Assembly: GCA_900545305.1 (NCBI GenBank)
Contig: UQYD01000028.1
Location: forward strand, 1-23,786
Direction of reading: 5' to 3'
From: an uncultured Eubacterium sp.
GTDB lineage: Bacteria > Bacillota > Clostridia > Lachnospirales > CAG-274
Length of the DNA stretch: 23,786 bases
The translations under genes and the position numbers were made by a program. Below are positions 1 to 6,340 of the stretch, piece by piece (positions within the stretch are counted from its first letter, which is position 1; each line of letters starts with the position of its first letter). A model generated the notes under the pieces. The model made no database searches, was not told where the DNA came from, and was given only the letters and a program-made list of their open reading frames with translations.

Positions 1-379
1 TAAGTGGCAAAAAATAACATTCGTCAGCATCTTTACAGTTTACAAGCAGAAAGGATATTCCACCCTGTTTCTGAAAATCCTCCATAAATTCCACCTGATG
101 CTGATGTACATTTTGCAAAGGCAATCTACCTTGGTGTGTTTCCTTTGCATCAAAACAAATAGGTATTCCCTGTGCTGCACCAATATAGTCAATAGTAGAT
201 TTTTGGTCAAAATAAGCAAGTGTAATTACACCCTTGCTTTTGTCTAGCTTCATCGGGGTTATTGGAGTTGGTACTTTTTGTATTATGGCCAAATTCTTTT
301 CTCTGTATACTTTATTTGTCATATTTATCATTTCTTCAAAGCTACTTCCTCTTAACCCTCTTGTATTCCAATATCCCAT
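1..379 (-). CDS. recU: Holliday junction resolvase RecU, 5' part (cut by window edge)
   Basis: RecU resolves Holliday junctions late in recombination and repair, the Gram-positive counterpart of RuvC. Reading leftwards from ATG at 377-379, 126 codons stay open to the window edge; the C-terminus lies outside. The protein begins MGYWNTRGLRGSSFEEMI. Visible RecU features are the VPTPITP segment (about residues 36-42), the nuclease-core stretch TIDYIGAAQGIPICFDAKET (about 63-82), where D64, D78 and the AKE residues match the metal-binding acidic and lysine positions of the PD-(D/E)XK fold, and the following LPLQNVHQHQVEFM with GGISFLLV. A GGGAGG ribosome site lies just before the ATG (384-390). 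RecU is usually about 170-200 residues, so roughly two thirds is present. In many Firmicutes recU precedes a class A penicillin-binding protein gene, which would lie to the left. Family assignment is by motif recall and is strong. Confidence 0.92.
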   Translation of the reverse strand, partial: MGYWNTRGLRGSSFEEMINMTNKVYREKNLAIIQKVPTPITPMKLDKSKGVITLAYFDQKSTIDYIGAAQGIPICFDAKETHQGRLPLQNVHQHQVEFMEDFQKQGGISFLLVNCKDADECYFLPL

Positions 380-429
380 TTTTCCTCCCAAAATAATTAA
401 ATTTCATTACTTTTCATTGATTATTAAAC

Positions 430-457
430 ATTTTAGCACACATTCAGTTTTTTGTAA
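430..457 (-). promoter_or_regulatory. Candidate sigma-A promoter for recU
   Basis: On the minus strand TTACAA (452-457) and TAAAAT (430-435) are separated by 16 bp, about 50 bp upstream of the recU ATG. Both boxes are imperfect. This is an inference from spacing and position. Confidence 0.42.
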
Positions 458-524
458 CTATTTAATACTTGAAATAATGTCATTTTTTCATTATAATATA
501 GCGTAATGAGTTGTTCTCGGATAT

Positions 525-553
525 TTGCACATTTTCACAAGTGCATATATAAT
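525..553 (+). promoter_or_regulatory. Sigma-A promoter for the LysM-G5 gene
   Basis: TTGCAC (525-530) and TATAAT (548-553) are 17 bp apart, giving a start near 560 and a leader of about 50 nt before the ATG at 610. Between the boxes and the gene the sequence is AT-rich with no other evident structure. Confidence 0.65.
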
Positions 554-609
554 TTACATTTTATAAAACTAATCAAAAAATAAATATCAATAGAAAGAAG
601 GATAATCTT

Positions 610-1809
610 ATGCCTCCAAGACCTAAGACAGCTAAACTTTCCCAAAATCCTTTAAAATTTAAAAATAAAGGTGACAGACCATTAATTTTTCCCGTAAATG
701 CTGACACAGCTAGGAAAACTACTCGTCAAAGGACACCATCTAATTTTAAATTTAATGGTAGCCCTATTATAGCATTGTTGATTGCTATTTTGGTTATTTG
801 TCTTTTAGGTTCTTTTGTATTTAGAAAGAATGCCCTTGCCGTTGTTGTTAATAACAATACTATAGGCTATATAAAGGATACATCAACAACAGAAGACGAA
901 TTTAAACAGCTTATAACAGCTAAACTCAAAGAAACTGTCGGAAATGAATTAGAAATAAACGAAAGCATTAAATTAAAGCCTGTAAACGGCTTATTTAAGC
1001 ACGTTAGTGGAAATTCTGAAGAAGTTATTTCTAAAGTTTGTGAATCTGTTACTTATAAACAGCAGGCAACTTCAATACAGGTTGAAGGTAAGCCTTATGT
1101 AACAGTTTCAAACATTGACCAAGCAAAAGAAGCATTATCAACTACACTTAAAAAGTATAAAGCACCTGCTGGAACTACTGACCCTGAATTTGCTATACAA
1201 ATTGGAACAGCCAATGTCTTTGTAGATAACAAAGACGTATTGACTGTAGACCAAGCAGTGGAAAAACTTTCTGAAACTAAGCAGGTTACAAGAACTCATA
1301 CTGTAGTTGCCGGTGATACATTTGCTTCCATTGCATCAAATGCCGGTATGACAGAAGCTGAATTATTAAAGGCTAATCCTTCTATATCAGCTGAATCAAA
1401 AACAAACTTGCAAATCGGTCAGAAATTGACAGTAACTTCTAATGTTCCTGTTCTTCCAATAAGAACATTTAAAACAACTACAAAAGAAGAAATTATAGAC
1501 TTTACCGCTGTAAGAACAAAGAATTACAATATGCCTGTTGGCTATTCAAAGGTTACTACTCCTGGACAGGAAGGTAAAAAACAGGTTATTGAAAAAATAC
1601 CATATATTAACGGTGAACAGTCTGGACAGGTTCAAAAGAGTGAAAAAGTCATTTCACAGCCAGTTACAAAACAGATTGAAGTTGGTGCTGCACAGGTTGC
1701 AAGCTCTAGCAATAGCGATGATGATACTTCAAGTAGCTATAGCAGTAGTCGTAGTAGCAGAAATAGTAATAGCAACAGTAGCAGTTATAGCTATGGTAAT
1801 AATGATTAA
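610..1809 (+). CDS. Membrane-anchored LysM and G5 domain protein, no peptidase domain
   Basis: 399 residues with an AAGGA ribosome site 8-12 bases upstream. A basic N-terminal cytoplasmic segment (1-50) is followed by one membrane helix (about 51-71, SPIIALLIAILVICLLGSF). The extracytoplasmic part has an uncharacterised region (about 75-225), a LysM peptidoglycan-binding domain (229-275, beginning THTVVAGDTFASIASNAG), and a G5 domain (279-359). The protein ends in a low-complexity Ser/Asn/Asp tail (363-399). The N-terminal region resembles what precedes the M23 endopeptidase domain in many clostridial cell-wall hydrolases, where the order is membrane helix, LysM, G5, M23. Here the M23 domain is absent and the Ser-rich tail occupies its place. 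It probably binds peptidoglycan and is not a hydrolase. It is monocistronic, divergent from recU, and shares a two-way terminator with the next gene. Confidence 0.85.
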   Translation: MPPRPKTAKLSQNPLKFKNKGDRPLIFPVNADTARKTTRQRTPSNFKFNGSPIIALLIAILVICLLGSFVFRKNALAVVVNNNTIGYIKDTSTTEDEFKQLITAKLKETVGNELEINESIKLKPVNGLFKHVSGNSEEVISKVCESVTYKQQATSIQVEGKPYVTVSNIDQAKEALSTTLKKYKAPAGTTDPEFAIQIGTANVFVDNKDVLTVDQAVEKLSETKQVTRTHTVVAGDTFASIASNAGMTEAELLKANPSISAESKTNLQIGQKLTVTSNVPVLPIRTFKTTTKEEIIDFTAVRTKNYNMPVGYSKVTTPGQEGKKQVIEKIPYINGEQSGQVQKSEKVISQPVTKQIEVGAAQVASSSNSDDDTSSSYSSSRSSRNSNSNSSSYSYGNND

Positions 1810-1812
1810 TAT

Positions 1813-1882
1813 AAAAAAACTGAAAGCATTTGATATGTACCCAGAAATCTGGACACATATCAATTTCGCTTTCAGTTTTTTT
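1813..1882. terminator. Two-way rho-independent terminator
   Basis: A long interrupted inverted repeat pairs AAAAAAACTGAAAGC with GCTTTCAGTTTTTTT, with an inner stem TTGATATGT/ACATATCAA. It lies between the convergent LysM-G5 gene and the stalk-domain gene, and its A and T runs suit termination in both directions. Confidence 0.9.
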
Positions 1883-1883
1883 A

Positions 1884-2864
1884 TTAGGCATTTTTCTTTC
1901 TTATATCATTCATAGCCTTTGCAGCTTTATTCTGTATAGTTGTAATATTATTTGTCTTTTTAGTAAATTCATCTACTGAAGTTGCCATACCACAAGCATC
2001 TATAGCATCAATAATATCATTTTTAGCATCTATAAGCTCTTTTCTTGCTCCATTGTACTTACCATATGTATTTTGGTACTGATCAAGTTTTCTACAAGTT
2101 TGAGCTAACTTTGTGTAAGCACCCTTTGCTGCTGCTACAAACTTTTTATCCTCTGGAGTTGTTGCCATACCTAACCAATTACTAGTTGTTCTATTAATGT
2201 AACTATTAGCTAATCTTGTTGCTGTATTTGCAGAACCAAGAGAATAGTTGTTTAATGCCAATCTTAAATCCTGAATTACCATTTTATGTAAAGCCTTTGA
2301 AACCCCAGGAATAATACTATCATTATAGTTTATAGTTGTTGTTTCTGTTGTAGCCTCTGTTGTTGCTTTTGTTGTAGTTGTAGCCTTAGTAGTAGTTGTA
2401 GCCTTTGTCATCTTTGTTGTTGTAGTCATCTTTGCCAACGCTGTATCAGTAATAACAATGTTGTTATTTATAGCATCGTATCTTATTTTACAACCAAAAC
2501 CAGTTGAAATAACTCTCAAAGGTACATAAGTTACATTATCTACCACAACTGGTGAAGACGGCAATTCCACATCTTGATTACCTACTTTAATTACATTGTT
2601 TCCAACTTGTATAGAAACAGATTTATTTTTTCTTACTGCCTTAATGCTTTTTGTATCTGCATCCCAAGTGATTTTAGCCTGTAAAGTTTCCATAGTTTCT
2701 CTAAAAGGAACCATAGTAACTCCTTCTATAACCTTAGGAGAAATTTTCATATTTGCATTTTCTCCATTTACGACCATACCCATTTCATCTTTAGCACTTA
2801 CAAGAATACCTGCCGAAACAATCATTATTCCCATAAGCATAAATATTAGAAATATTTTTTTCAT
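1884..2864 (-). CDS. Secreted stalk-domain (copper amine oxidase N-terminal-like) protein
   Basis: 326 residues with a GAGGAGGG ribosome site. A signal peptide (about 1-23, ending VSA) is followed by a copper amine oxidase N-terminal-like or stalk domain (about 28-142). The domain has two half-repeats, seen as VIEGVTMVPFRE and VVDNVTYVPLRV. A Thr/Lys-rich linker (about 146-178, repeated TTTTKA) leads to a C-terminal helical region. That region shares the YSLGS, NWLGMATT and DKKFVAA patterns with the products at 3633-4613 and 4643-5611, so the three are paralogues. The stalk domain is non-catalytic and common in secreted Clostridia proteins; the role of the C-terminal region is unknown to me. 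It has its own promoter. It differs from the other two in its lysine-rich linker and in lacking the GRTLAPARYVA motif. Confidence 0.82.
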   Translation of the reverse strand: MKKIFLIFMLMGIMIVSAGILVSAKDEMGMVVNGENANMKISPKVIEGVTMVPFRETMETLQAKITWDADTKSIKAVRKNKSVSIQVGNNVIKVGNQDVELPSSPVVVDNVTYVPLRVISTGFGCKIRYDAINNNIVITDTALAKMTTTTKMTKATTTTKATTTTKATTEATTETTTINYNDSIIPGVSKALHKMVIQDLRLALNNYSLGSANTATRLANSYINRTTSNWLGMATTPEDKKFVAAAKGAYTKLAQTCRKLDQYQNTYGKYNGARKELIDAKNDIIDAIDACGMATSVDEFTKKTNNITTIQNKAAKAMNDIRKKNA

Positions 2865-2892
2865 TTTTTACCCTCCTCAACATACTGCATTA

Positions 2893-2921
2893 ATTATATC
2901 AAATTTATATTTTCCTGTCTA
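2893..2921 (-). promoter_or_regulatory. Sigma-A promoter for stalk-domain gene 1
   Basis: On the minus strand TAGACA (2916-2921) and TATAAT (2893-2898) are 17 bp apart, about 30 bp upstream of the ATG at 2864. It points away from the plus-strand promoter at 2931-2958, and the two -35 boxes are only 9 bp apart. Confidence 0.7.
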
Positions 2922-2930
2922 TAACATTGA

Positions 2931-2958
2931 TTGACAATTATTTTAAAAATGTTATAAT
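2931..2958 (+). promoter_or_regulatory. Consensus sigma-A promoter for the HIT gene
   Basis: A perfect TTGACA (2931-2936) and perfect TATAAT (2953-2958) with a 16-bp spacer. Transcription would start near 2965, giving a leader of about 125 nt before the ATG at 3091. Confidence 0.85.
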
Positions 2959-3026
2959 ATTATGTATATTGTTTAAATAGCTTTAATTTTTGTTTATTTT
3001 CCAGACAAATTTTTAAAACTATTTTC

Positions 3027-3051
3027 TCAGAATAGAAAGTTCTATTTCTGA
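3027..3051 (+). promoter_or_regulatory. Hairpin in the HIT leader
   Basis: TCAGAATAGA and TCTATTTCTGA pair with one bulged T and a 4-nt loop, about 40 nt upstream of the start codon. It has no U-run, so it is not an obvious terminator. It could be a small leader structure or chance in AT-rich DNA. Confidence 0.35.
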
Positions 3052-3090
3052 TAAAAATTGTATTATGCTTATTTTTTGGAGGGTTGCAAA

Positions 3091-3516
3091 ATGGAAACTG
3101 TAGATACTTGTTTATATTGCAAAAATAAAGAAAAACTCGATTCTTTAATGATACCTATTGCTGAATTAGGTGTAACTAAATTATATCTTTTCAGAGAACA
3201 GACTTACTATGGCAGATGCGTTATAGCTTACAAAGACCACGGTGTTGAACTTACTGACCTTAGCCCTGAAGAATCAGCTCTTTTCATTCAGGATATGCAG
3301 AGAGTTGGTAAGGCTATTACTGCTTCTGTTAATCCAGCAAAAGTAAATTATGGTATGTTTAGTGATACACTTCCTCATCTTCACGTTCACATTGTTCCAA
3401 AGCAGAAGGACGGCTACGGCTTTGGTGGCACTTTTGAAATGAATGTAAATCCACCTAAGTACCTTACTGATGAAGAATACGAAGTAATCATCAACAAAAT
3501 TAAAGAAAATCTTTAA
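3091..3516 (+). CDS. HIT family nucleotide hydrolase
   Basis: 141 residues. HIT proteins cleave nucleotide phosphoanhydride or phosphoramidate bonds, for example in dinucleoside polyphosphates. The histidine-triad signature is LPHLHVHIVPK, with H96, H98 and H100; H98 would be the nucleophile by analogy. An N-terminal CLYC pair (residues 7 and 10) matches the CxxC of Zn-binding HIT proteins. I chose ATG at 3091 because GGAGGG sits 7 bp upstream; the frame opens at a TTG at 3058 without a ribosome site. It is monocistronic with a strong promoter, a long leader, and a 3' untranslated region containing a 69-bp triple-hairpin repeat before the terminator. The exact substrate cannot be told. Confidence 0.88.
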   Translation: METVDTCLYCKNKEKLDSLMIPIAELGVTKLYLFREQTYYGRCVIAYKDHGVELTDLSPEESALFIQDMQRVGKAITASVNPAKVNYGMFSDTLPHLHVHIVPKQKDGYGFGGTFEMNVNPPKYLTDEEYEVIINKIKENL

Positions 3517-3520
3517 TAGA

Positions 3521-3589
3521 ATTCAGAACAAATTAACTTCGTTAATTTGTGGCTTGACAAGCAAGCCATCGGATTTATCTTTCCGATTC
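3521..3589. repeat. 69-bp triple-hairpin interspersed repeat, copy A
   Basis: The unit begins ATTCAGAACAAATTAAC and ends TTTCCGATTC. It has three consecutive inverted repeats: ACAAATTAAC/GTTAATTTGT with loop TTC, GGCTTG/CAAGCC with loop ACAAG, and ATCGGA/TCCGAT with an 8-nt loop. It is identical over all 69 bp to 18940-19008. It lies in the 3' untranslated region of the HIT gene, 4 bp after its stop codon and 6 bp before the terminator. It has no open reading frame and I do not recognise the family. Confidence 0.9.
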
Positions 3590-3595
3590 GCTATT

Positions 3596-3630
3596 AAAAA
3601 TGGACTGGAAATTGAATCCAGTCCATTTTT
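3596..3630. terminator. Two-way rho-independent terminator
   Basis: A perfect 14-bp stem, AAAAATGGACTGGA/TCCAGTCCATTTTT, with a 7-nt loop. It serves the HIT gene on the plus strand and the five-gene operon ending at 3633 on the minus strand. Confidence 0.93.
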
Positions 3631-3632
3631 TA

Positions 3633-4613
3633 TCAAGTATTATCTGCAAGAACCTTTACTTCTGTACGCATATTGGTAGCAAAAGTAGCTATTTCATTAG
3701 AAATTTTATTTATTTCATCAGCATTTCTAGTCTTAAATGATTCATTTATAATGTCATTTGCCTTTGTTTTATACTCAGCCATTATATTTCTTAAATCAGA
3801 TAATTTACTACTATACTTCTTTGTTGCGTAAAGTTCGTCAATAACCTTATAGCAATTATTAATTCTGTAGTAAAGAGTTTTGTTGGCAGCTACATATTTT
3901 TTATCAACAGCTGTAGTAGCCATTGATGCCCAGTTGTCAGCAGTCTGCTTCATTACAGTAGTTTTAAATTTACCTGCTGTAGCATATGAACCTAAAGAGT
4001 AAGTACCCATAGCTTTCTGTAAGTCACTTCTTACTGTGTTTACTATCATATCTGAGGGCTCTGCAACAGTTGTAGTTTCTGTTACTGTAGTTGCCTCTGT
4101 AGTTTCAGTAACAGTAGTTACTTCTGTAGTTTCTTCTGTTACAGTAGTTTCCTCTGTTGTTGTTTCTGTCACATCTTCATCAGAATCATCAACATCAATC
4201 ATAACAACCTTATCTTCAGCGTTCCAATCAACAATACCACCAAAGCTTTCAGCTACATATCTAGCCGGAGCAAGAGTTCTGCCGTCTATAATAACTGGTG
4301 TTGCGTCCATTTCAGTAACTTTTTCATTTATAAAAAGCATATTTGAATCAATCTGCATAACAACAGTTGTATCGCCCTTTTCGCCAGTAATAGTCTTTGT
4401 ATTTGCATCCCAGTTTACTTTTGCACCACAGGCTTCAAAAATATCTCTTACAGGTACCATTGTTCTACCGTCTATAATAGTAGGAGGTACTTGAGTTTCA
4501 ACGCTTTTACCATTAACAGTAAGACTAATGTTTTCATCAGCACTTACCTGAACAACTGGAAAAGCTAAAAGAGACACAGCAAGTAAACTTGCAACTAATT
4601 TATTAATCTTCAT
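3633..4613 (-). CDS. Secreted stalk-domain protein, last gene of the HprK-PqqD-S26 operon
   Basis: 326 residues with an AAGGAGAG ribosome site and a 29-bp gap after the preceding stalk gene. A signal peptide (about 1-25, ending VSA) precedes a stalk or copper amine oxidase N-terminal-like domain (about 28-142). Its two half-repeats each carry a recognisable motif: IIDGRTMVPVRDIFEACGAKV and IIDGRTLAPARYVAESFGG. A Thr/Glu/Val-rich linker (about 145-187, TVTETTEATT-type repeats) leads to a C-terminal helical region with YSLGSYATAGKF, NWASMATT and DKKYVAANKTLYY. The linker looks like a flexible, possibly glycosylated wall spacer. The product at 4643-5611 is a close paralogue with the same architecture, so this is a recent-looking duplication. 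No catalytic residues are visible; function unknown. Confidence 0.83.
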   Translation of the reverse strand: MKINKLVASLLAVSLLAFPVVQVSADENISLTVNGKSVETQVPPTIIDGRTMVPVRDIFEACGAKVNWDANTKTITGEKGDTTVVMQIDSNMLFINEKVTEMDATPVIIDGRTLAPARYVAESFGGIVDWNAEDKVVMIDVDDSDEDVTETTTEETTVTEETTEVTTVTETTEATTVTETTTVAEPSDMIVNTVRSDLQKAMGTYSLGSYATAGKFKTTVMKQTADNWASMATTAVDKKYVAANKTLYYRINNCYKVIDELYATKKYSSKLSDLRNIMAEYKTKANDIINESFKTRNADEINKISNEIATFATNMRTEVKVLADNT

Positions 4614-4642
4614 TTATAAACTCTCCTTTTTAAATTACTTTA

Positions 4643-5611
4643 TCAACTATTCTCATACTGATATTGTATATCAGACGCCATTTTAGAAGAAAATTGTGAC
4701 AATTCTGAAACAATAGCAGTTATTTCCTCAGCATTTCGCGTTTTAAAAAATTTATCTATTATTACATTGCCGTCAGCCTTATAACTTCTCATTATATCAC
4801 CAAAACTAAGTATGCGTTTTGGATATTCTGCATTACCATATACTGAATCCAAGGTACTATAAAAAGAATTTATAGTATAGTACAGACTTTTAGCAGAGGC
4901 AACATAATTCCTGTCTAAATCTGTAGTAGCCAGTGAATCCCAATTTTTCATAATCTGGTTCATAGTATTACTTTTAAATCTACCTGCTGTTTCATAAGAC
5001 CCTAAAGAATATGTGCCTAAGGCATGCTCCAAATCATTTCTGACAACCTTTACAATTTCATCAGATGGTTCATTGCCTGACACAACCACAGGAGCAACTG
5101 TTGTCATTTCAGTTGTAGTTTCTGTAGTAGTAATCACTGTTGTAGTTGTTGTCATCTCAGTTGTAGTTTCAACTGTTGGAGTAGTTACTCCTGTTATAAC
5201 TACAACCTTATTTAGTGCATCCCACTGTGTAGTCCCTCCAAAGCCAAGAGCTACATATCTAGCCGGAGCAAGGGTTCTGCCTTCAATAATAACTGGTGTA
5301 CAATCCATAGTAGCTACACTGGAATTCATATACAGTTTGTTGCTACCAACCTGCATAACAACATTTTTGCCACCTTTACTACCAGTAATTTTCTTTGTAG
5401 CCGGGTCCCAAGTAACATTTGCTCCACAGGCTTCAAAAATATCTCTTACAGGTACCATAGTTCTCCCACCTATAACTGTTGGAGGAACTTCTGTTCTGAT
5501 AACAGTACCGTCAATCTCAAGAGATATTACTTTTTCTGAATATGCTGAAACAGTTGGAATTAAGCAAAGTAAACTAATAACTAATGCAACTATTATTCTT
5601 GTTAATTTCAT
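4643..5611 (-). CDS. Secreted stalk-domain protein, fourth gene of the HprK-PqqD-S26 operon
   Basis: 322 residues. The start overlaps the end of the peptidase gene by 4 bases (ATGA), so translation is coupled; the ribosome site (ATAGG) is weak. The order is signal peptide (about 1-23, ending VSA), stalk domain with VIGGRTMVPVRDIFEACGA and IIEGRTLAPARYVALGFGG (about 28-142), Thr-rich linker (about 144-175), and a C-terminal helical region with YSLGSYETAGRF, NWDSLATT and YVASAKSLYY. It closely resembles the product at 3633-4613 throughout. Being coupled to the peptidase, ATPase and PqqD genes, it is a candidate substrate or effector of that module. That is inference only. Confidence 0.83.
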   Translation of the reverse strand: MKLTRIIVALVISLLCLIPTVSAYSEKVISLEIDGTVIRTEVPPTVIGGRTMVPVRDIFEACGANVTWDPATKKITGSKGGKNVVMQVGSNKLYMNSSVATMDCTPVIIEGRTLAPARYVALGFGGTTQWDALNKVVVITGVTTPTVETTTEMTTTTTVITTTETTTEMTTVAPVVVSGNEPSDEIVKVVRNDLEHALGTYSLGSYETAGRFKSNTMNQIMKNWDSLATTDLDRNYVASAKSLYYTINSFYSTLDSVYGNAEYPKRILSFGDIMRSYKADGNVIIDKFFKTRNAEEITAIVSELSQFSSKMASDIQYQYENS

Positions 5612-6084
5612 ATATTCTTTTTACCTATATTTTTCATTATTGCTTTCTTTAATTTTCTTATTCCACCAAATAAAATATGTCGAATAGGTCTTATAGCTAC
5701 CCAAAAAACAACATAAATTTTGTATAGTGGATTATTTACAGAAAAGGTTTTGCCCTTTCTTTCTATTGTGGTAACTACGCCTACAACTTGACTATGCTTT
5801 ACATTGTGCTCAATAACCCATTGGTTATCACCACAAATATTGTATGTACCGTCTTTATTTACTGAAATAACTCTGTGAAGTACAAAACTGCCGTCAGGCC
5901 TTATATACAACGGCAAATCGTATTTTTTTAAAGAATTTGTTTTCTTTATAACTACTCTGTCGCCGTCATTTCTTAATGTAGGACACATACTATAACCTCT
6001 GGGATTAAAGTTCACAGTTCCCCCACTATTGAGCATTTCTTCCATTACACTGTACATTTGTTGCAGTCTGACTTGTTTACTCAA
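5608..6084 (-). CDS. S24/S26 family peptidase, SipW/archaeal-type Ser-His
   Basis: 158 residues. Signal-peptidase-type boxes are present in order: GYSMCPTLRNDGDRVVIKK with nucleophile Ser32, VLHRVISV with His70 where bacterial type I signal peptidases have Lys, CGDNQ (84-88), and VVGVVTTI (100-107). A Ser-His pair is typical of SipW, archaeal and ER signal peptidases. The usual N-terminal membrane anchor is missing. Instead a hydrophobic stretch (about 122-140, YKIYVVFWVAIRPIRHILFGG) lies near a very basic C-terminus and could attach the protein to the membrane. The gene overlaps the PqqD gene by 8 bp and the next stalk gene by 4 bp. Its likely role is proteolytic processing of an exported or modified substrate; the substrate is not known. 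Confidence 0.82.
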   Translation of the reverse strand: MSKQVRLQQMYSVMEEMLNSGGTVNFNPRGYSMCPTLRNDGDRVVIKKTNSLKKYDLPLYIRPDGSFVLHRVISVNKDGTYNICGDNQWVIEHNVKHSQVVGVVTTIERKGKTFSVNNPLYKIYVVFWVAIRPIRHILFGGIRKLKKAIMKNIGKKNI

Positions 6085-6340
6085 GTAAACCTGCCTCCTT
6101 GAGCTTTCCTACAAATTCGTCAATATCGCTACTGGCTGTTTCTTTGTCAATTTCGTATTCAGCTAAAAGAGAATCTAAAAGTTCTTCCTTTGTACAGCCT
6201 TTTTCAAGATTTCTCCAGAAAAAAGCACCTACATCATTAAGTGTAATAACACCACTAAAGTTTAATTCGCCCTCTCCAATAGGAACAACAATGTTGCTAC
6301 CTGCAACTTCTCTAAGTAAATAACCTTCTTTTATTTTCAT
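6077..6340 (-). CDS. PqqD family protein (peptide-binding fold)
   Basis: 87 residues. The patterns KEGYLLREVAGSNIVVPIG, LNFSGVITLNDVGAFFWRNL and the closing DEFVGKLKEAGLLE are typical of the small winged-helix PqqD family. PqqD itself, and the related recognition elements of RiPP pathways, bind a precursor peptide and present it to a modifying enzyme. Other family members have no known peptide partner. The gene overlaps the HprK-like gene by 4 bp and the peptidase gene by 8 bp, so the three proteins are made together. No radical SAM enzyme or short precursor gene was found between 3600 and 9700. Confidence 0.85.
   Translation of the reverse strand: MKIKEGYLLREVAGSNIVVPIGEGELNFSGVITLNDVGAFFWRNLEKGCTKEELLDSLLAEYEIDKETASSDIDEFVGKLKEAGLLE

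Noticed and set aside
234..506. Plus-strand open frame of 90 codons
   Set aside because: It runs antisense to recU, whose motifs and ribosome site are clear, and has no recognisable protein features.
1538..1915. Second plus-strand open frame over the end of the LysM-G5 gene
   Set aside because: Out-of-frame reading of the Ser/Asn-rich tail and terminator; low-complexity translation with no start signal.
3517..3632. Insertion sequence or MITE with terminal inverted repeats
   Set aside because: The inverted repeats are three separate internal hairpins; there are no matching outer ends and no visible target-site duplication around copies A or B.
4036..4494. Val/Ser-rich plus-strand open frame
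   Set aside because: It is the complement of the Thr/Glu-rich linker and stalk domain of the minus-strand gene 3633-4613, without a ribosome site.
5013..5687. Long plus-strand open frame over the second stalk gene
   Set aside because: Antisense to the Thr-rich linker and stalk domain of 4643-5611 and the end of the peptidase gene; compositional shadow, no ribosome site.
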